DNA from: Pseudoselenomonas ruminantium
GTDB taxonomy: Bacteria > Bacillota > Negativicutes > Selenomonadales > Selenomonadaceae
DNA length: 37,511 bases
Reading direction: 5' to 3'
Assembly: GCA_902780915.1 (NCBI GenBank)
Contig: CACZHK010000021.1
Span: forward strand, 1 to 37,511
The notes under the pieces are model-generated. The model was not told the DNA's origin. It made no database searches and saw nothing but the letters and a program-made list of their open reading frames with translations. The stretch's first letter is position 1, and every line of letters begins with the position of its first letter. A program made the position numbers and the translations under genes. Below are positions 17,908-26,582 of this stretch, piece by piece.

Positions 17908-20031
17908 ATGTTTAACGGCAACTATGAGCTGGGCAGCGAGGCTTTCAAGGTGGTGGAGGAAATCGGGCGGCACATGCCCGGGGGCTTCTTCATCTACAAG
18001 GCTGAACAGCCCGAAGAGATCCTCTATGCCAACAAGACAGTCTTTGAAATCTTCGGCTGCCAGGACCTTGCGGAATTCCAGGAACTGACGGGCTATACCT
18101 TCAAGGGCATGGTACACCCCGATGACTATAAAGCAATCTCCAGCTCCATCGATGAGCAGATAGAAAAGAGCAGCGAGTGCATGGACTATGTGGAGTACCG
18201 CATTATCCGCCGGGACGGCAAGGTTCGCTGGGTAGACGACTACGGCCATTTTTCAAATACAAAGACCCACGGCGGCGTCTATTTCGTCTTCATATCAGAC
18301 ATCACGGAAAAAAGAGAGCGCGTCAAAGAGGAAGCCGAGGCCCGCATCAGACAGCAGCAGCTGGAGGAAAAAATCGCCCTGCAGGAAAAGCTGCTGGAGC
18401 AGAGCGAGGCCACCCGCCAGGCCCTCAAGGCGGCAGAGGAAGCCAACCGCGCCAAGACCAATTTCCTCTCCAACATGAGCCACGAGATACGCACCCCCAT
18501 CACCGCCATCCTGGGCATGAACGAGCTGATACGCCGGGAGAGCCACGACAAGAACATCCTGGAGTACACCCACAATATCGGCGCAGCGGGCACCAGCCTC
18601 CTGAGCATCATCAACGACATCCTGGATTTCTCCAAGATCGAGGCGGGCCGCATGGAGCTCATCGAGGCAGAGTACGACACCCGCACCCTCATTTCAGATC
18701 TTGCCAATCTGGTGAAATTCCGCCTGGAGGAAAAGGGCCTGATTTTCCGGCTGGAAATCGACCCCAGCCTGCCCACCCGGCTTTTCGGTGACGAGCTGCG
18801 CCTGAAGCAGGTCATCACCAACCTGCTGACCAATGCCGCCAAGTACACAGAAAAGGGCACCGTGACCCTGAAAATGCAGGTGACCCATAAAAAAGGCCAC
18901 GATGTATCCATCGAGGTGGCGGTGAAAGATACGGGCATCGGCATCAAAGACGAGGAACTGGGCAAGCTGTTCTCAGCCTTTGACCGGCTTGATGTCATCC
19001 GCACCCGCAGCATCGAGGGCACCGGGCTGGGCCTGGCCATCAGCTCCCGCATGCTGAAGCTCATGGGGGCCGACCTGCAGGTGCAGAGCACCTACGGCCA
19101 GGGCTCCGTCTTTTCCTTCACCGTGGGCCAGCAGATAGTGGACAGCACAGAGATAGGCGAATTCGACCTTGGCAGCACTCCCATCATCGGCGAGACAGTC
19201 AAGAAGCATCTCAGCTTCCTGGCCCCCACGGCCCGGGTGCTGCTGGTGGACGACACCCCCCTGAACCTGAAGGTGATAGTGGGGCTCCTGAAAAAGACCC
19301 AGCTCCTCACAGAGACAGCCGCCAGCGGCCGGGAGTGCATCGAGAAATTCGGCGCTACGGACTACGACATCATCTTCCTGGACTACCGCATGCCGGAAAT
19401 GGACGGCATCGAGACCCTGAAAAAGCTCTACGAGCTTTACCCGGAAAAAGCCAAAGCCACCCCCATCGTCTGCCTCACCGCCAGCGCCATCGCCGGTGAC
19501 AGGGAGCGTATGCTGAAAGCAGGCTTTGACGACTATCTGCCCAAGCCCGTCAATATCCTGGACATGGAGCGCATGATGATACACTACCTGCCCAAGGAAA
19601 AGGTGCAGCTGGTGACAGAGGAAGGGACAGCAACACCGCCCCCAGAGGAAACTTCGGATATCCTGCCAACTGCTCTCTTCGAGCTGGACGATATCGACCC
19701 CGTGGCCGGCATTGAGCACTGTGGCAGTGAGGAGGACTACATGGAACCCCTTTCCATCTTCTCAGCTTCCATCGGCTCAAAATCTGCCAAGATCGAAAAG
19801 GCCTGGCAGGAGCAGGACCTCAAGAACTACACCATACTGGTACACTCTTTGAAAAGCACCTCACGCATTGTAGGTGCCAGTGCTCTCTCAGACCTGGCCT
19901 TCCAGCTGGAAATGGCAGGCAAGGAAGCAAATGACAGCCTTATAGCAGAAAAGACCCCGGGGCTGCTGGAAATGTACAGAAGCCTGCAGGAGCCTCTGGA
20001 TAAGATTTTGGAGGATTGGGAGAGCAGATAG
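17908..20031 (+). CDS. Hybrid sensor histidine kinase with PAS, receiver and HPt domains
   Basis: The 707-residue product has no membrane segment, so it is probably cytoplasmic. In order it shows a PAS domain (about 15-135, ending FISDITEKRE), a coiled-coil linker (136-182), HisKA with His192 in FLSNMSHEIRTPITAILGM, HATPase_c with the N box around Asn309 (TNLLTNAAKYT), DTGIGI at 341-346 and GTGLGLAI at 371-378, a receiver with Asp492 (IIFLDYRMPEMDG), and a C-terminal HPt with His646 (LVHSLKSTSRIVGA). All phosphorelay residues are intact: H192 to D492 to H646. A receiver protein on the - strand next door is the obvious final acceptor. Codon use is richer in C-ending codons than in its neighbours. 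Confidence 0.93.
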   Translation: MFNGNYELGSEAFKVVEEIGRHMPGGFFIYKAEQPEEILYANKTVFEIFGCQDLAEFQELTGYTFKGMVHPDDYKAISSSIDEQIEKSSECMDYVEYRIIRRDGKVRWVDDYGHFSNTKTHGGVYFVFISDITEKRERVKEEAEARIRQQQLEEKIALQEKLLEQSEATRQALKAAEEANRAKTNFLSNMSHEIRTPITAILGMNELIRRESHDKNILEYTHNIGAAGTSLLSIINDILDFSKIEAGRMELIEAEYDTRTLISDLANLVKFRLEEKGLIFRLEIDPSLPTRLFGDELRLKQVITNLLTNAAKYTEKGTVTLKMQVTHKKGHDVSIEVAVKDTGIGIKDEELGKLFSAFDRLDVIRTRSIEGTGLGLAISSRMLKLMGADLQVQSTYGQGSVFSFTVGQQIVDSTEIGEFDLGSTPIIGETVKKHLSFLAPTARVLLVDDTPLNLKVIVGLLKKTQLLTETAASGRECIEKFGATDYDIIFLDYRMPEMDGIETLKKLYELYPEKAKATPIVCLTASAIAGDRERMLKAGFDDYLPKPVNILDMERMMIHYLPKEKVQLVTEEGTATPPPEETSDILPTALFELDDIDPVAGIEHCGSEEDYMEPLSIFSASIGSKSAKIEKAWQEQDLKNYTILVHSLKSTSRIVGASALSDLAFQLEMAGKEANDSLIAEKTPGLLEMYRSLQEPLDKILEDWESR

Positions 20032-20092
20032 CTCTGGTCCCTGTGGGAAAACGCCAATGGGAAGATTTTGCCAATGACAAAATTTGAACACA

Positions 20093-20130
20093 TTGCCAAA
20101 AACGCTCCTATATGGTAAACTGTATACCAT
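20093..20130 (+). promoter_or_regulatory. Candidate pheST promoter with overlapping dyad
   Basis: TTGCCA (20093-20098) and TAAACT (20116-20121) are 17 bases apart, ahead of the T-box leader. An inverted repeat, ATGGTA (20112-20117) and TACCAT (20125-20130), overlaps the -10 and the expected start site. It could be a protein site or the base of a leader stem. Confidence 0.45.
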
Positions 20131-20139
20131 CGTGGCAAT

Positions 20140-20355
20140 GATGGAGAAGAGTAAGTCGGAGATGCATCTTCAGGGAGTCCTGCCTGGACTGGGAGCGGGA
20201 CGGTGCGGCTGGCTGAAAGTTCGCTCCGGAGTCCTTCGGTGAGAGCCGGACGCAGGGCTGCGTTAGAGCCATTGAGTGATAAATCAGGGTGGTACCGCGA
20301 AGTTTGCAGCTTCGCCCCTCGTTTGCTGTCTGCGTTGAGGGGCGGAGCTTTTCTA
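20140..20355 (+). promoter_or_regulatory. T-box riboswitch leader of pheST
   Basis: GGGTGGTACCGCG at 20287-20299 is the T-box consensus, and an intrinsic terminator follows at once. Upstream, AGAGTAAGT (about 20148) marks the start of Stem I. GGAGCG (20192-20197) pairs with CGCTCC (20222-20227), and the 3' side of this hairpin contains GAAAGTTC with a TTC (Phe) triplet at 20220-20222, a candidate specifier. Uncharged tRNA-Phe would therefore raise pheST expression. The specifier assignment is inferred. Confidence 0.88.
20310..20354 (+). terminator. T-box regulated terminator before pheS
   Basis: An 11-base stem pairs 20310-20320 with 20337-20347 (one T-G pair), followed by CTTTTCT. It directly follows the T-box sequence and is the conditional terminator of the pheST leader. 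Confidence 0.88.
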
Positions 20356-20396
20356 TTGCTTGAAAAGTTGTCCCGAAGATTGTAGGAGGTTTGATG

Positions 20397-21437
20397 ATGG
20401 AAGAAAGAATCAAAGCACTGAAGGCTCAGGCCTCGGAGGCTATCAAGAAGGCTGCCGGCAGCCTGGAGGAACTGGACAATATCAGAGTGCAGTTCTTGGG
20501 CAAGAAGGGAGAGCTCACCAGCATCCTGCGCGGCATGGGCGCTGTGGCCAAGGAAGAGCGTCCCCGTCTGGGCAAGATCGTGAACGAAGCCCGCAGTGAG
20601 TTGGAGAAACTCATTGCCGAGAAGAATGAAGAACTGAAAGTTCGGGCTATGGAGAACCGCCTGGCCAGCGAGAAAATCGATGTGACCCTGCCGGGGCGTA
20701 CCCAGGCTCTTGGGCATCTGCATCCCCTGACTTTGACCCTTGAGCGCATCAAGGACATTTTCGTTCACATGGGCTTTTCCGTGGAGGAAGGGCCTGAGAT
20801 CGAGCGGGACTATTTCAACTTCGAGGCCTTGAACCTGCCCAAGGATCACCCTGCCCGTGACATGCAGGATTCCTTCTATATTACCGAAGAAATCCTCATG
20901 CGCTCCCAGACCTCCCCGGTGCAGGCCCGCACCATGCAGCGCTACAGCCAGGCTGGTGAGGCCAACAGACCCATCCGCATGATTGCTCCCGGCAGGGTCT
21001 ATCGCCGTGACGAGTACGATGCTACCCATTCTCCCATGTTCACTCAGGTAGAGGGCCTGGTCATTGACGAGGGCATCAGCTTGGCTGACCTCAAGGGCAC
21101 TCTGGAGACATTCCTGCGCCAGATTTTCGGCGAGAAGGTGGGGGTGCGCTTCCGTCCCAGTTTCTTCCCCTTCACGGAACCTTCCGCAGAGGTGGATATC
21201 TCCTGCGTCATGTGCCACGGCAAAGGCTGCCGGGTGTGCAAGGGCACTGGCTGGCTGGAAATCCTGGGGGCTGGCATGGTGCATCCCAATGTGCTGGCCA
21301 TGAGCGGCTACGACCCCAAGAAGGTCAGCGGCTTTGCCTTCGGCATGGGCGTGGAGCGCATTGCCATGCTCTCCTATGGCGTGGATGACCTGCGCCTGTT
21401 CTACGACAACGATATGCGCTTCCTGCGCCAGTTCTGA
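20397..21437 (+). CDS. pheS: Phenylalanyl-tRNA synthetase alpha subunit
   Basis: PheS is the catalytic subunit of the alpha2-beta2 PheRS. The product is about 346 residues. An N-terminal coiled coil (1-85) binds tRNA, then the class II core follows: [19 protein letters not shown] (motif 1), [25 protein letters not shown] split across motif 2 (Arg and the [13 protein letters not shown] segment), [15 protein letters not shown] and [15 protein letters not shown] (motif 3). The insert [19 protein letters not shown], with four cysteines, is usual in Firmicutes PheS. AGGAGG at 20384-20389 is 7 bases from ATG 20397 and 4 from ATG 20394, so 20397 is favoured. Confidence 0.96.
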   Translation: MEERIKALKAQASEAIKKAAGSLEELDNIRVQFLGKKGELTSILRGMGAVAKEERPRLGKIVNEARSELEKLIAEKNEELKVRAMENRLASEKIDVTLPGRTQALGHLHPLTLTLERIKDIFVHMGFSVEEGPEIERDYFNFEALNLPKDHPARDMQDSFYITEEILMRSQTSPVQARTMQRYSQAGEANRPIRMIAPGRVYRRDEYDATHSPMFTQVEGLVIDEGISLADLKGTLETFLRQIFGEKVGVRFRPSFFPFTEPSAEVDISCVMCHGKGCRVCKGTGWLEILGAGMVHPNVLAMSGYDPKKVSGFAFGMGVERIAMLSYGVDDLRLFYDNDMRFLRQF

Positions 21438-21457
21438 GCTTGAGGAGGAATAGATAA

Positions 21458-23896
21458 ATGCAGGTATCCATGAAATGGCTTCAGGACTACATTGACCTGA
21501 AAGATAAAGTAACTGCCGAGGAATTGGCGGACAAATACACCATGGCCGGCGTGCCCGTGGAGAATGTCATCCGGGCTGATGAGGGCCTGGAGAAAGTAGT
21601 GACGGCCAAGGTTGAGAAAATCGTGCCCCATCCTGACTCCGACCATCTCTGGGTTTGCACCTTGGATGTGGGCAAGGAGGAAAGGGTGCAGATTGTCACC
21701 GGCGCACAGAATGTGAGGGAAGGCCATATCGTGCCCGCCGCCATGGTTGGGGCGCTGCTGCCCACGGGACAGAAAATTTCCAAGGGCAAGCTGCGGGGCG
21801 TGCCTTCCAACGGCATGATGTGTTCTGCCGGGGAGTTGAAACTGGACATTGAGGGACTGCCTGAGGAGCAGCTGAACGGCATCTACATCCTGCCTGCCGA
21901 TACGCCTGTGGGGGTGCCCGTGGCAACTGTCCTGGGCATGGACGATGTGGTGCTGGAGTTCGAGCTCACTGCCAACCGCGGCGACTGCTTCAGCGTCTGG
22001 GGTCTGGTGCGTGAGGCGGCTGTGCTGACAGGACTTCCCGCCAAGTATCCCGAGATTAAAGTAAATGAAGATGATGAGGCCAGCGCTGCCGAGATGGTAA
22101 AGATTGGCATTGAGGCACGTGACCTTTGCGACCGCTTCTCTGCCCGTGTGGTGAAGAATGTGAAGATTGGACCGTCTCCTGCCTGGATGCAGGCCCGTCT
22201 GGAAGGGGCAGGCATCCGCGCCATCAACAATGTGGTGGATGTCACCAACTTTGTCATGGTGGAACTGGGTCAGCCCATGCACGCTTATGATTACGACGAG
22301 GTGAAGGGCCACAGCCTCACTGCCCGCCGTGCCGTAGCCGGAGAGAATCTTCACACCCTGGACGATTCTGAGCGTCTGGCCAAGGGTGAGGAACTGGTCA
22401 TCGCAGATAGCGAGCATCCGGCAGGACTGGCGGGCATCATGGGCGGTCTGGAGAGCGAGGTCACGGAGAAGACCACCACGGTCATCTTCGAGGCTGCTTC
22501 TTTCAATGGCCCCAGCATCCGCCGCACCTCCCGTGCTTGCGGCCTCCATTCCGAGGCTTCCGGCCGCTTTGAGCGCGGCGTGGATGTGACCAAGACTTGC
22601 CGCGCCCTGGACCGTGCCTGCCAGCTGTTGCAGGAAATGGGGGCCTGCACCGTCACCAAGGGCATCGTGGATGTGTATCCCGAGCCCAAGGAGCAGGTGA
22701 CTGTGGCCTACACTGCCGAGGCCATCAACCGGCGCCTGGGCACTGACCTGCCTGCTGAGAAGATGACGGAAATCCTCGAAAGCCTGGGCTTCAAGGTCAC
22801 GGCTAAGGGGGAGGGCTTCGAGGCTCTGGTGCCCACCTGGCGCAACGATGTGAGCCTGATGGAAGACCTGTCCGAGGAAGTGGCCCGCATCGTGGGCTTT
22901 GACAGCATCAAGAGCACCTCTCCCAGAGGTGACATGATGCAGGGCACCCAGAGCGCCCGCCAGACTTTCATCGACAGCATCAAGCGCGTGCTGGTATCCC
23001 TGGGCATGACCGAGGAGCTGTCCTTCAGCTTTACCAGCCCCGAAGCCCTGGACAAGCTCTGCGTGCCTGAGGACAGCGAGCTGCGCCAGGCTGTGCCCAT
23101 CATGAACCCGCTGACGGACGAATATCCGCTGGTGAGGACTACGCTCCTCACCAGCATCATGGAGAACGCCGTGCGCAACTTCTCCCGCAAGAACATGGAC
23201 CTGCGCCTCTTTGATGTGGCACCTGTGTTTGCCCCCAAGGCGCTGCCTGTCACCGAGTTGCCCCACGAAGTGGTGAAGCTGGTGGGTCTGATTTCTGGCC
23301 GCCGCTACGAGGCTCTTTGGAACCAGCCCCATGACATGGTGGACTTCTATGACATGAAGGGCATCGCAGAGCAGCTGCTGGCTGCCCTTTCCATCAGCAA
23401 GTACACGGTGGAAGCAGGGGAGCATTACGCCATGCACCCTGGCAAGACCGCTGTCTTCAAGAAGGGCAAGGAAGTCATCGCCACCGTGGGCGAGCTCCAT
23501 CCCCAGGCGGCTGAGAACTACGGCATCAAGCAGCCTGTCTATATCTTCGAGATGGATGTAGAGACTCTCATGAAATACACAGCCAAGTCCTTCAAGTACG
23601 AGTCCCTGCCCAAATATCCTGCCATCAGCCGGGATCTGGCTATGCTGGTAGATGATGAGGTGCAGGCAGCCGATATCGAGAAGGTAATCTCCAAGAACGG
23701 CGGCAAGTACTTCCAGGGCGTCACCCTCTTCGATGTCTACACTGGCAAGCAGGTGGCAGAGGGCAAGAAGAGCATGGCCTTCAACCTCATGTTCCAGTCC
23801 AAGGACAAGACTCTGACGGACGAAGAGGCTGACAGCGCCTTCAAGAATATCCTGCAGGCCGTGGAGCGCGAGTTCCAGGCTGAGCTTCGCGCCTGA
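21458..23896 (+). CDS. pheT: Phenylalanyl-tRNA synthetase beta subunit
   Basis: PheT carries tRNA binding and editing of Tyr-tRNA-Phe. The 812-residue product is full length: an N-terminal tRNA-binding OB domain (about 40-150, with HPDSDHLWVCTLDVG and IVTGAQNVREG), the B3/B4 editing domain (about 205-395, including INNVVDVTNFVM and GLHSEASGRFERGVD), B5 (about 405-475), the catalytic-like core, and a C-terminal ferredoxin-fold anticodon-binding domain (about 715-810, ending with FNLMFQSKDKTLTDEE). GAGGAGGAATAG precedes the ATG. It is 20 bases after pheS and directly upstream of zapA. Confidence 0.97.
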   Translation: MQVSMKWLQDYIDLKDKVTAEELADKYTMAGVPVENVIRADEGLEKVVTAKVEKIVPHPDSDHLWVCTLDVGKEERVQIVTGAQNVREGHIVPAAMVGALLPTGQKISKGKLRGVPSNGMMCSAGELKLDIEGLPEEQLNGIYILPADTPVGVPVATVLGMDDVVLEFELTANRGDCFSVWGLVREAAVLTGLPAKYPEIKVNEDDEASAAEMVKIGIEARDLCDRFSARVVKNVKIGPSPAWMQARLEGAGIRAINNVVDVTNFVMVELGQPMHAYDYDEVKGHSLTARRAVAGENLHTLDDSERLAKGEELVIADSEHPAGLAGIMGGLESEVTEKTTTVIFEAASFNGPSIRRTSRACGLHSEASGRFERGVDVTKTCRALDRACQLLQEMGACTVTKGIVDVYPEPKEQVTVAYTAEAINRRLGTDLPAEKMTEILESLGFKVTAKGEGFEALVPTWRNDVSLMEDLSEEVARIVGFDSIKSTSPRGDMMQGTQSARQTFIDSIKRVLVSLGMTEELSFSFTSPEALDKLCVPEDSELRQAVPIMNPLTDEYPLVRTTLLTSIMENAVRNFSRKNMDLRLFDVAPVFAPKALPVTELPHEVVKLVGLISGRRYEALWNQPHDMVDFYDMKGIAEQLLAALSISKYTVEAGEHYAMHPGKTAVFKKGKEVIATVGELHPQAAENYGIKQPVYIFEMDVETLMKYTAKSFKYESLPKYPAISRDLAMLVDDEVQAADIEKVISKNGGKYFQGVTLFDVYTGKQVAEGKKSMAFNLMFQSKDKTLTDEEADSAFKNILQAVEREFQAELRA

Positions 23897-23910
23897 GTGA
23901 GGTGAATGCT

Positions 23911-24177
23911 ATGGCAAATGAAAAGGATACGAAAAAAGTACCACAGCGGATTGTGCTGGAAATCTTTGGGGATAGCTTTCCCTTGAAGACAGATGATCCG
24001 GAACATATGGAAGCTCTGGGGAAGCTGGTAGACCAGCAGATGAAGAAGGTAGCTCATCAGGTGCACAGCTTCGACAGCACGAAGATTGCCATTCTCACGG
24101 CCTTGCAGCTGGCCGATGACTATTTTCAGCTGAAGAAGGACTATGATGAGCTGGTTGAGCTGATAGACGAGAAGTGA
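23911..24177 (+). CDS. zapA: Cell division protein ZapA
   Basis: ZapA bundles FtsZ filaments at the division ring. The 88-residue product shows an N-terminal globular part (VPQRIVLEIFGDSFPLKTDDPEHMEALGK, given in pieces as the IVLEIFG strand and DDPEHM helix start) and a C-terminal coiled coil with KIAILTALQLADDYFQLKKD, which is the family pattern. ATG 23911 is preceded by TGAGGTG with 6 bases of spacing; the in-frame GTG at 23902 is less likely. It begins 14 bases after pheT, an arrangement often seen in Firmicutes, and a strong terminator follows. Confidence 0.88.
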   Translation: MANEKDTKKVPQRIVLEIFGDSFPLKTDDPEHMEALGKLVDQQMKKVAHQVHSFDSTKIAILTALQLADDYFQLKKDYDELVELIDEK

Positions 24178-24188
24178 ACTTTGATTTT

Positions 24189-24216
24189 GAGAGGGAGAAA
24201 TCCCTCTCTTTTTTTT
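24189..24216 (+). terminator. Intrinsic terminator of the pheST-zapA transcript
   Basis: A perfect 8-base stem (24189-24196 with 24201-24208) around a GAAA tetraloop is followed by eight T residues at 24209-24216. Confidence 0.95.
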
Positions 24217-24274
24217 GCGAGTGCATGAAAGAATTTTCCGAAATTGAAATAAATAATAACTGTTTTCAGGTATC

Positions 24275-24303
24275 TTGACAATGTTATTGAGATGGTTTAT
24301 CAT
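24275..24303 (+). promoter_or_regulatory. Promoter of the feo operon
   Basis: TTGACA at 24275-24280 and TATCAT at 24298-24303 are separated by 17 bases, close to the sigma-A consensus. The start of transcription is expected near 24310, just before the Fur-type operator. Confidence 0.85.
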
Positions 24304-24322
24304 ATACAACGTACTTAATTAT

Positions 24323-24341
24323 AGTTATAATTATCATTATC
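24323..24341 (+). promoter_or_regulatory. Fur box (iron-responsive operator)
   Basis: The 19 bases at 24323-24341 match the palindromic Fur consensus (GATAATGATTATCATTATC) at 15 positions. They lie just downstream of the predicted start site, so a Fur-iron complex could block transcription. This fits the feoAB genes that follow. Confidence 0.85.
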
Positions 24342-24375
24342 ATTTTCGAAGCATTGTTTGAAGGAGGCGTTTCTC

Positions 24376-24600
24376 TTGACGTTGAAGGATGGAAAGACCG
24401 GCATGACGCTCAAGATTCAGCAGATTGGCGATTCTGCGCTGAAGGAAAGGCTGATGACTATGGGGCTCATTCCCGGCACGAAGGTGAAGGTGCTTCGTTC
24501 GGCTCCCTTGGGAGATCCTATTGCCATCAATGTCCGCTATTATAATCTGGCTTTGCGACGTGATGACGCTGCACAGATTGAGGTGCAGCAGGTAAACTGA
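24376..24600 (+). CDS. feoA: Ferrous iron transport protein FeoA
   Basis: FeoA is a small cytoplasmic SH3-like protein that works with FeoB in ferrous iron uptake. The product is 74 residues. It contains IGDSALKERLMTMGLIPGTKVKVLRSAPLG, seen here as the KERLMTMGLIPGTKV core, and ends in a strand pair NLALRRDDAAQIEVQ, both typical. The start is TTG 24376 because AAGGAGG at 24361-24367 is 8 bases away; the longer frame beginning at 24358 would put that site inside the gene. It is the first gene after the Fur box. A gap of 53 bases leads to feoB. Confidence 0.92.
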   Translation: MTLKDGKTGMTLKIQQIGDSALKERLMTMGLIPGTKVKVLRSAPLGDPIAINVRYYNLALRRDDAAQIEVQQVN

Positions 24601-24653
24601 TCAATTCCGCAGGTAGTTGTAATCGATTCGCAAAGGAGTAGTGAAAGCAGCAA

Positions 24654-26549
24654 ATGTCAACTTTAGCAGTAGCACTTACCGGCAATCCCAATACCGGCAA
24701 GTCCACAATCTTCAATGAACTCACCGGTGCGCGGCAGAAAATCGGCAACTGGCCTGGTGTCACCGTGGATAAGAAAGTGGGCTATGCCCGTCACAAGGAC
24801 CGTGCCATTTCCATTGTGGATTTGCCCGGTACCTACAGCATCAACGCCCGTTCCCCGGAAGAAAAGATTGTCATCGACTATCTGACCAACAACAAGCTGG
24901 ATTTGGTCATGGACGTGGTGGATAGCACCAATATTTCCCGCAACCTGTTCCTGACAGTGCAGCTGCTGGAAAAGGGGATCCCTCTCCTCATCGACCTCAA
25001 TATGACAGATGAGGCCGAGCGCCGCGGCATCCGCATCGATACCAGGAAGCTGGAAGATGTGGTGGGCATGCCTGTGGTGCAGACCGTGGGACGCAGTTCC
25101 AAGAGCACCAAGAAACTGTTGGATGTGTTCACTTCTACTGTCATGAGCAACTATGAGGCCAGCCCCCAGGTGAAGGCTCATATCGAGAAGGTGAGGGAGA
25201 TTCAGAGCAGTTCCCTCAGTGAGAGTGAAAAGCAGGAAAAAGTCATTGAGGCCCGCTACGCCTTGATTGACCAGATTATGGAAGCCGCTGTGGATATGCG
25301 CAATGTGGGTCAGTCCACTTCCGAGAAATTCGACCAGTTCCTGGCCAACGGCGTGCTGGCCCTGCCTATTTTCCTGGCCATCCTCTATGCCGTGTTCCAG
25401 ATTACCTTCACCTGGATTGGCCAGCCCCTGGCAGATGCTTTGGATGCACTTATCAACGAAGATTTTCTTGAGTGGTCCAAGGGAGCGCTGGAGGCTGCCG
25501 GGGTGGCTGAGTGGATGCAGGCTCTTATCACCGATGGTGTCATCGGTGGCGTAGGCGCTGTGCTGACCTTCGTGCCCCTTATCTTCGTGCTGTTCTTCTG
25601 CCTGTCCTTTTTGGATGGCACGGGCTATATGGCCCGCATTGCCTTCATCATGGATCCCATCATGCGCCGCTGTGGCCTGACGGGCAAGGGCATCATGCCC
25701 CTGATGATGGGTTTCGGCTGCGGCGTGCCCGCCATCATGGGTGCCCGTGCGCTGGATTCCAACAAGGACCGTCTGATTTCCATTCTGATCACACCGTTTT
25801 TGACCTGCGGCGCGAAGCTGCCCATCATGGCTCTCTTTGCTGCCATGTTCTTCCCGGATGATGCCGCCAATGTGGTCTTTGCCATGTACATTTTGGGCGT
25901 AGTCATGGCCATCATCGTGGCCAAGGTGCTGGGGGAGACCATGTTCAAGGAAGAAGGTTCCACCTTCTTGCTGGAGCTGCCTCCTTACCGTATGCCGGAT
26001 ATGAAGACGGTGCTTCTGGAGACCTGGGACAAGGGCAAGGGCTACCTCATCAAGGCAGGTACCATCATCTTTGCTGCTTCTGTGCTGATCTGGCTGCTGT
26101 CCAACTTCAATGCCGGTGGCATGTGCGAGATTGAGGAAAGCTTCCTGGCGACCATGGGCGGCTGGATGTCCACTCTCTTCGTATTCCATGGCTTTGGCAC
26201 CTGGGAAGCAGGCGCTGCCGTTATCTCCGGCATCCTGGCCAAGGAAGCTGTGGTGTCCACCATCGGCGTGCTCTATGGCGCAGCTGATGTGTCCACCGAG
26301 GCTGAGGAAGCAGTGGAAGCTGCTGAGACCATGATGAAGACCGGCATGGCTACCTCCTTTACGGCTCTGTCCGCCATTGCCTTCATGGTATTCTCCCAGC
26401 TCTACACTCCCTGCGTCACTGCTCTTGGCACCATCAAGAAGGAAGCAGGCGGCTGGAAGTGGATGGGCTTCTCCGCAGTTTACATGTTTGTGGTAGCCTG
26501 GTTCGTTTCCCTGCTGGTCTATCAGATTGGCAGCGCTCTGGGCTTCTGA
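24654..26549 (+). CDS. feoB: Ferrous iron transporter FeoB
   Basis: FeoB moves Fe(II) across the cytoplasmic membrane. The 631-residue product has the N-terminal GTPase domain: G1 GNPNTGKS (10-17), G2 Thr in PGVTV, G3 DLPG (56-59) and G4 NMTD (116-119). A helical guanine-dissociation-inhibitor-like linker follows at about 170-225, then about eight to ten membrane spans. Gate motifs include MGFGCGVPAIMGARA, PFLTCGAKLPIMALF and, near the C terminus, FSQLYTPCVTALGT. It is slightly shorter than many FeoB proteins because loops are short; I see no truncation. It is followed by the small Cys-rich partner gene. Confidence 0.97.
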   Translation: MSTLAVALTGNPNTGKSTIFNELTGARQKIGNWPGVTVDKKVGYARHKDRAISIVDLPGTYSINARSPEEKIVIDYLTNNKLDLVMDVVDSTNISRNLFLTVQLLEKGIPLLIDLNMTDEAERRGIRIDTRKLEDVVGMPVVQTVGRSSKSTKKLLDVFTSTVMSNYEASPQVKAHIEKVREIQSSSLSESEKQEKVIEARYALIDQIMEAAVDMRNVGQSTSEKFDQFLANGVLALPIFLAILYAVFQITFTWIGQPLADALDALINEDFLEWSKGALEAAGVAEWMQALITDGVIGGVGAVLTFVPLIFVLFFCLSFLDGTGYMARIAFIMDPIMRRCGLTGKGIMPLMMGFGCGVPAIMGARALDSNKDRLISILITPFLTCGAKLPIMALFAAMFFPDDAANVVFAMYILGVVMAIIVAKVLGETMFKEEGSTFLLELPPYRMPDMKTVLLETWDKGKGYLIKAGTIIFAASVLIWLLSNFNAGGMCEIEESFLATMGGWMSTLFVFHGFGTWEAGAAVISGILAKEAVVSTIGVLYGAADVSTEAEEAVEAAETMMKTGMATSFTALSAIAFMVFSQLYTPCVTALGTIKKEAGGWKWMGFSAVYMFVVAWFVSLLVYQIGSALGF

Positions 26550-26582
26550 TTTTCCCCTTGGGGATAGATGGGAGTATCCAAT

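Noticed and set aside
19827..21284. 485-codon open frame on the - strand
   Set aside because: It crosses the end of the kinase gene, the pheS T-box and most of pheS on the opposite strand, so it cannot reflect one real gene.
21401..23500. 699-codon open frame on the - strand
   Set aside because: It lies opposite pheT and the end of pheS. It is rich in His, Gln and Gly, as expected from the complement of a biased gene, and has no recognisable domain.
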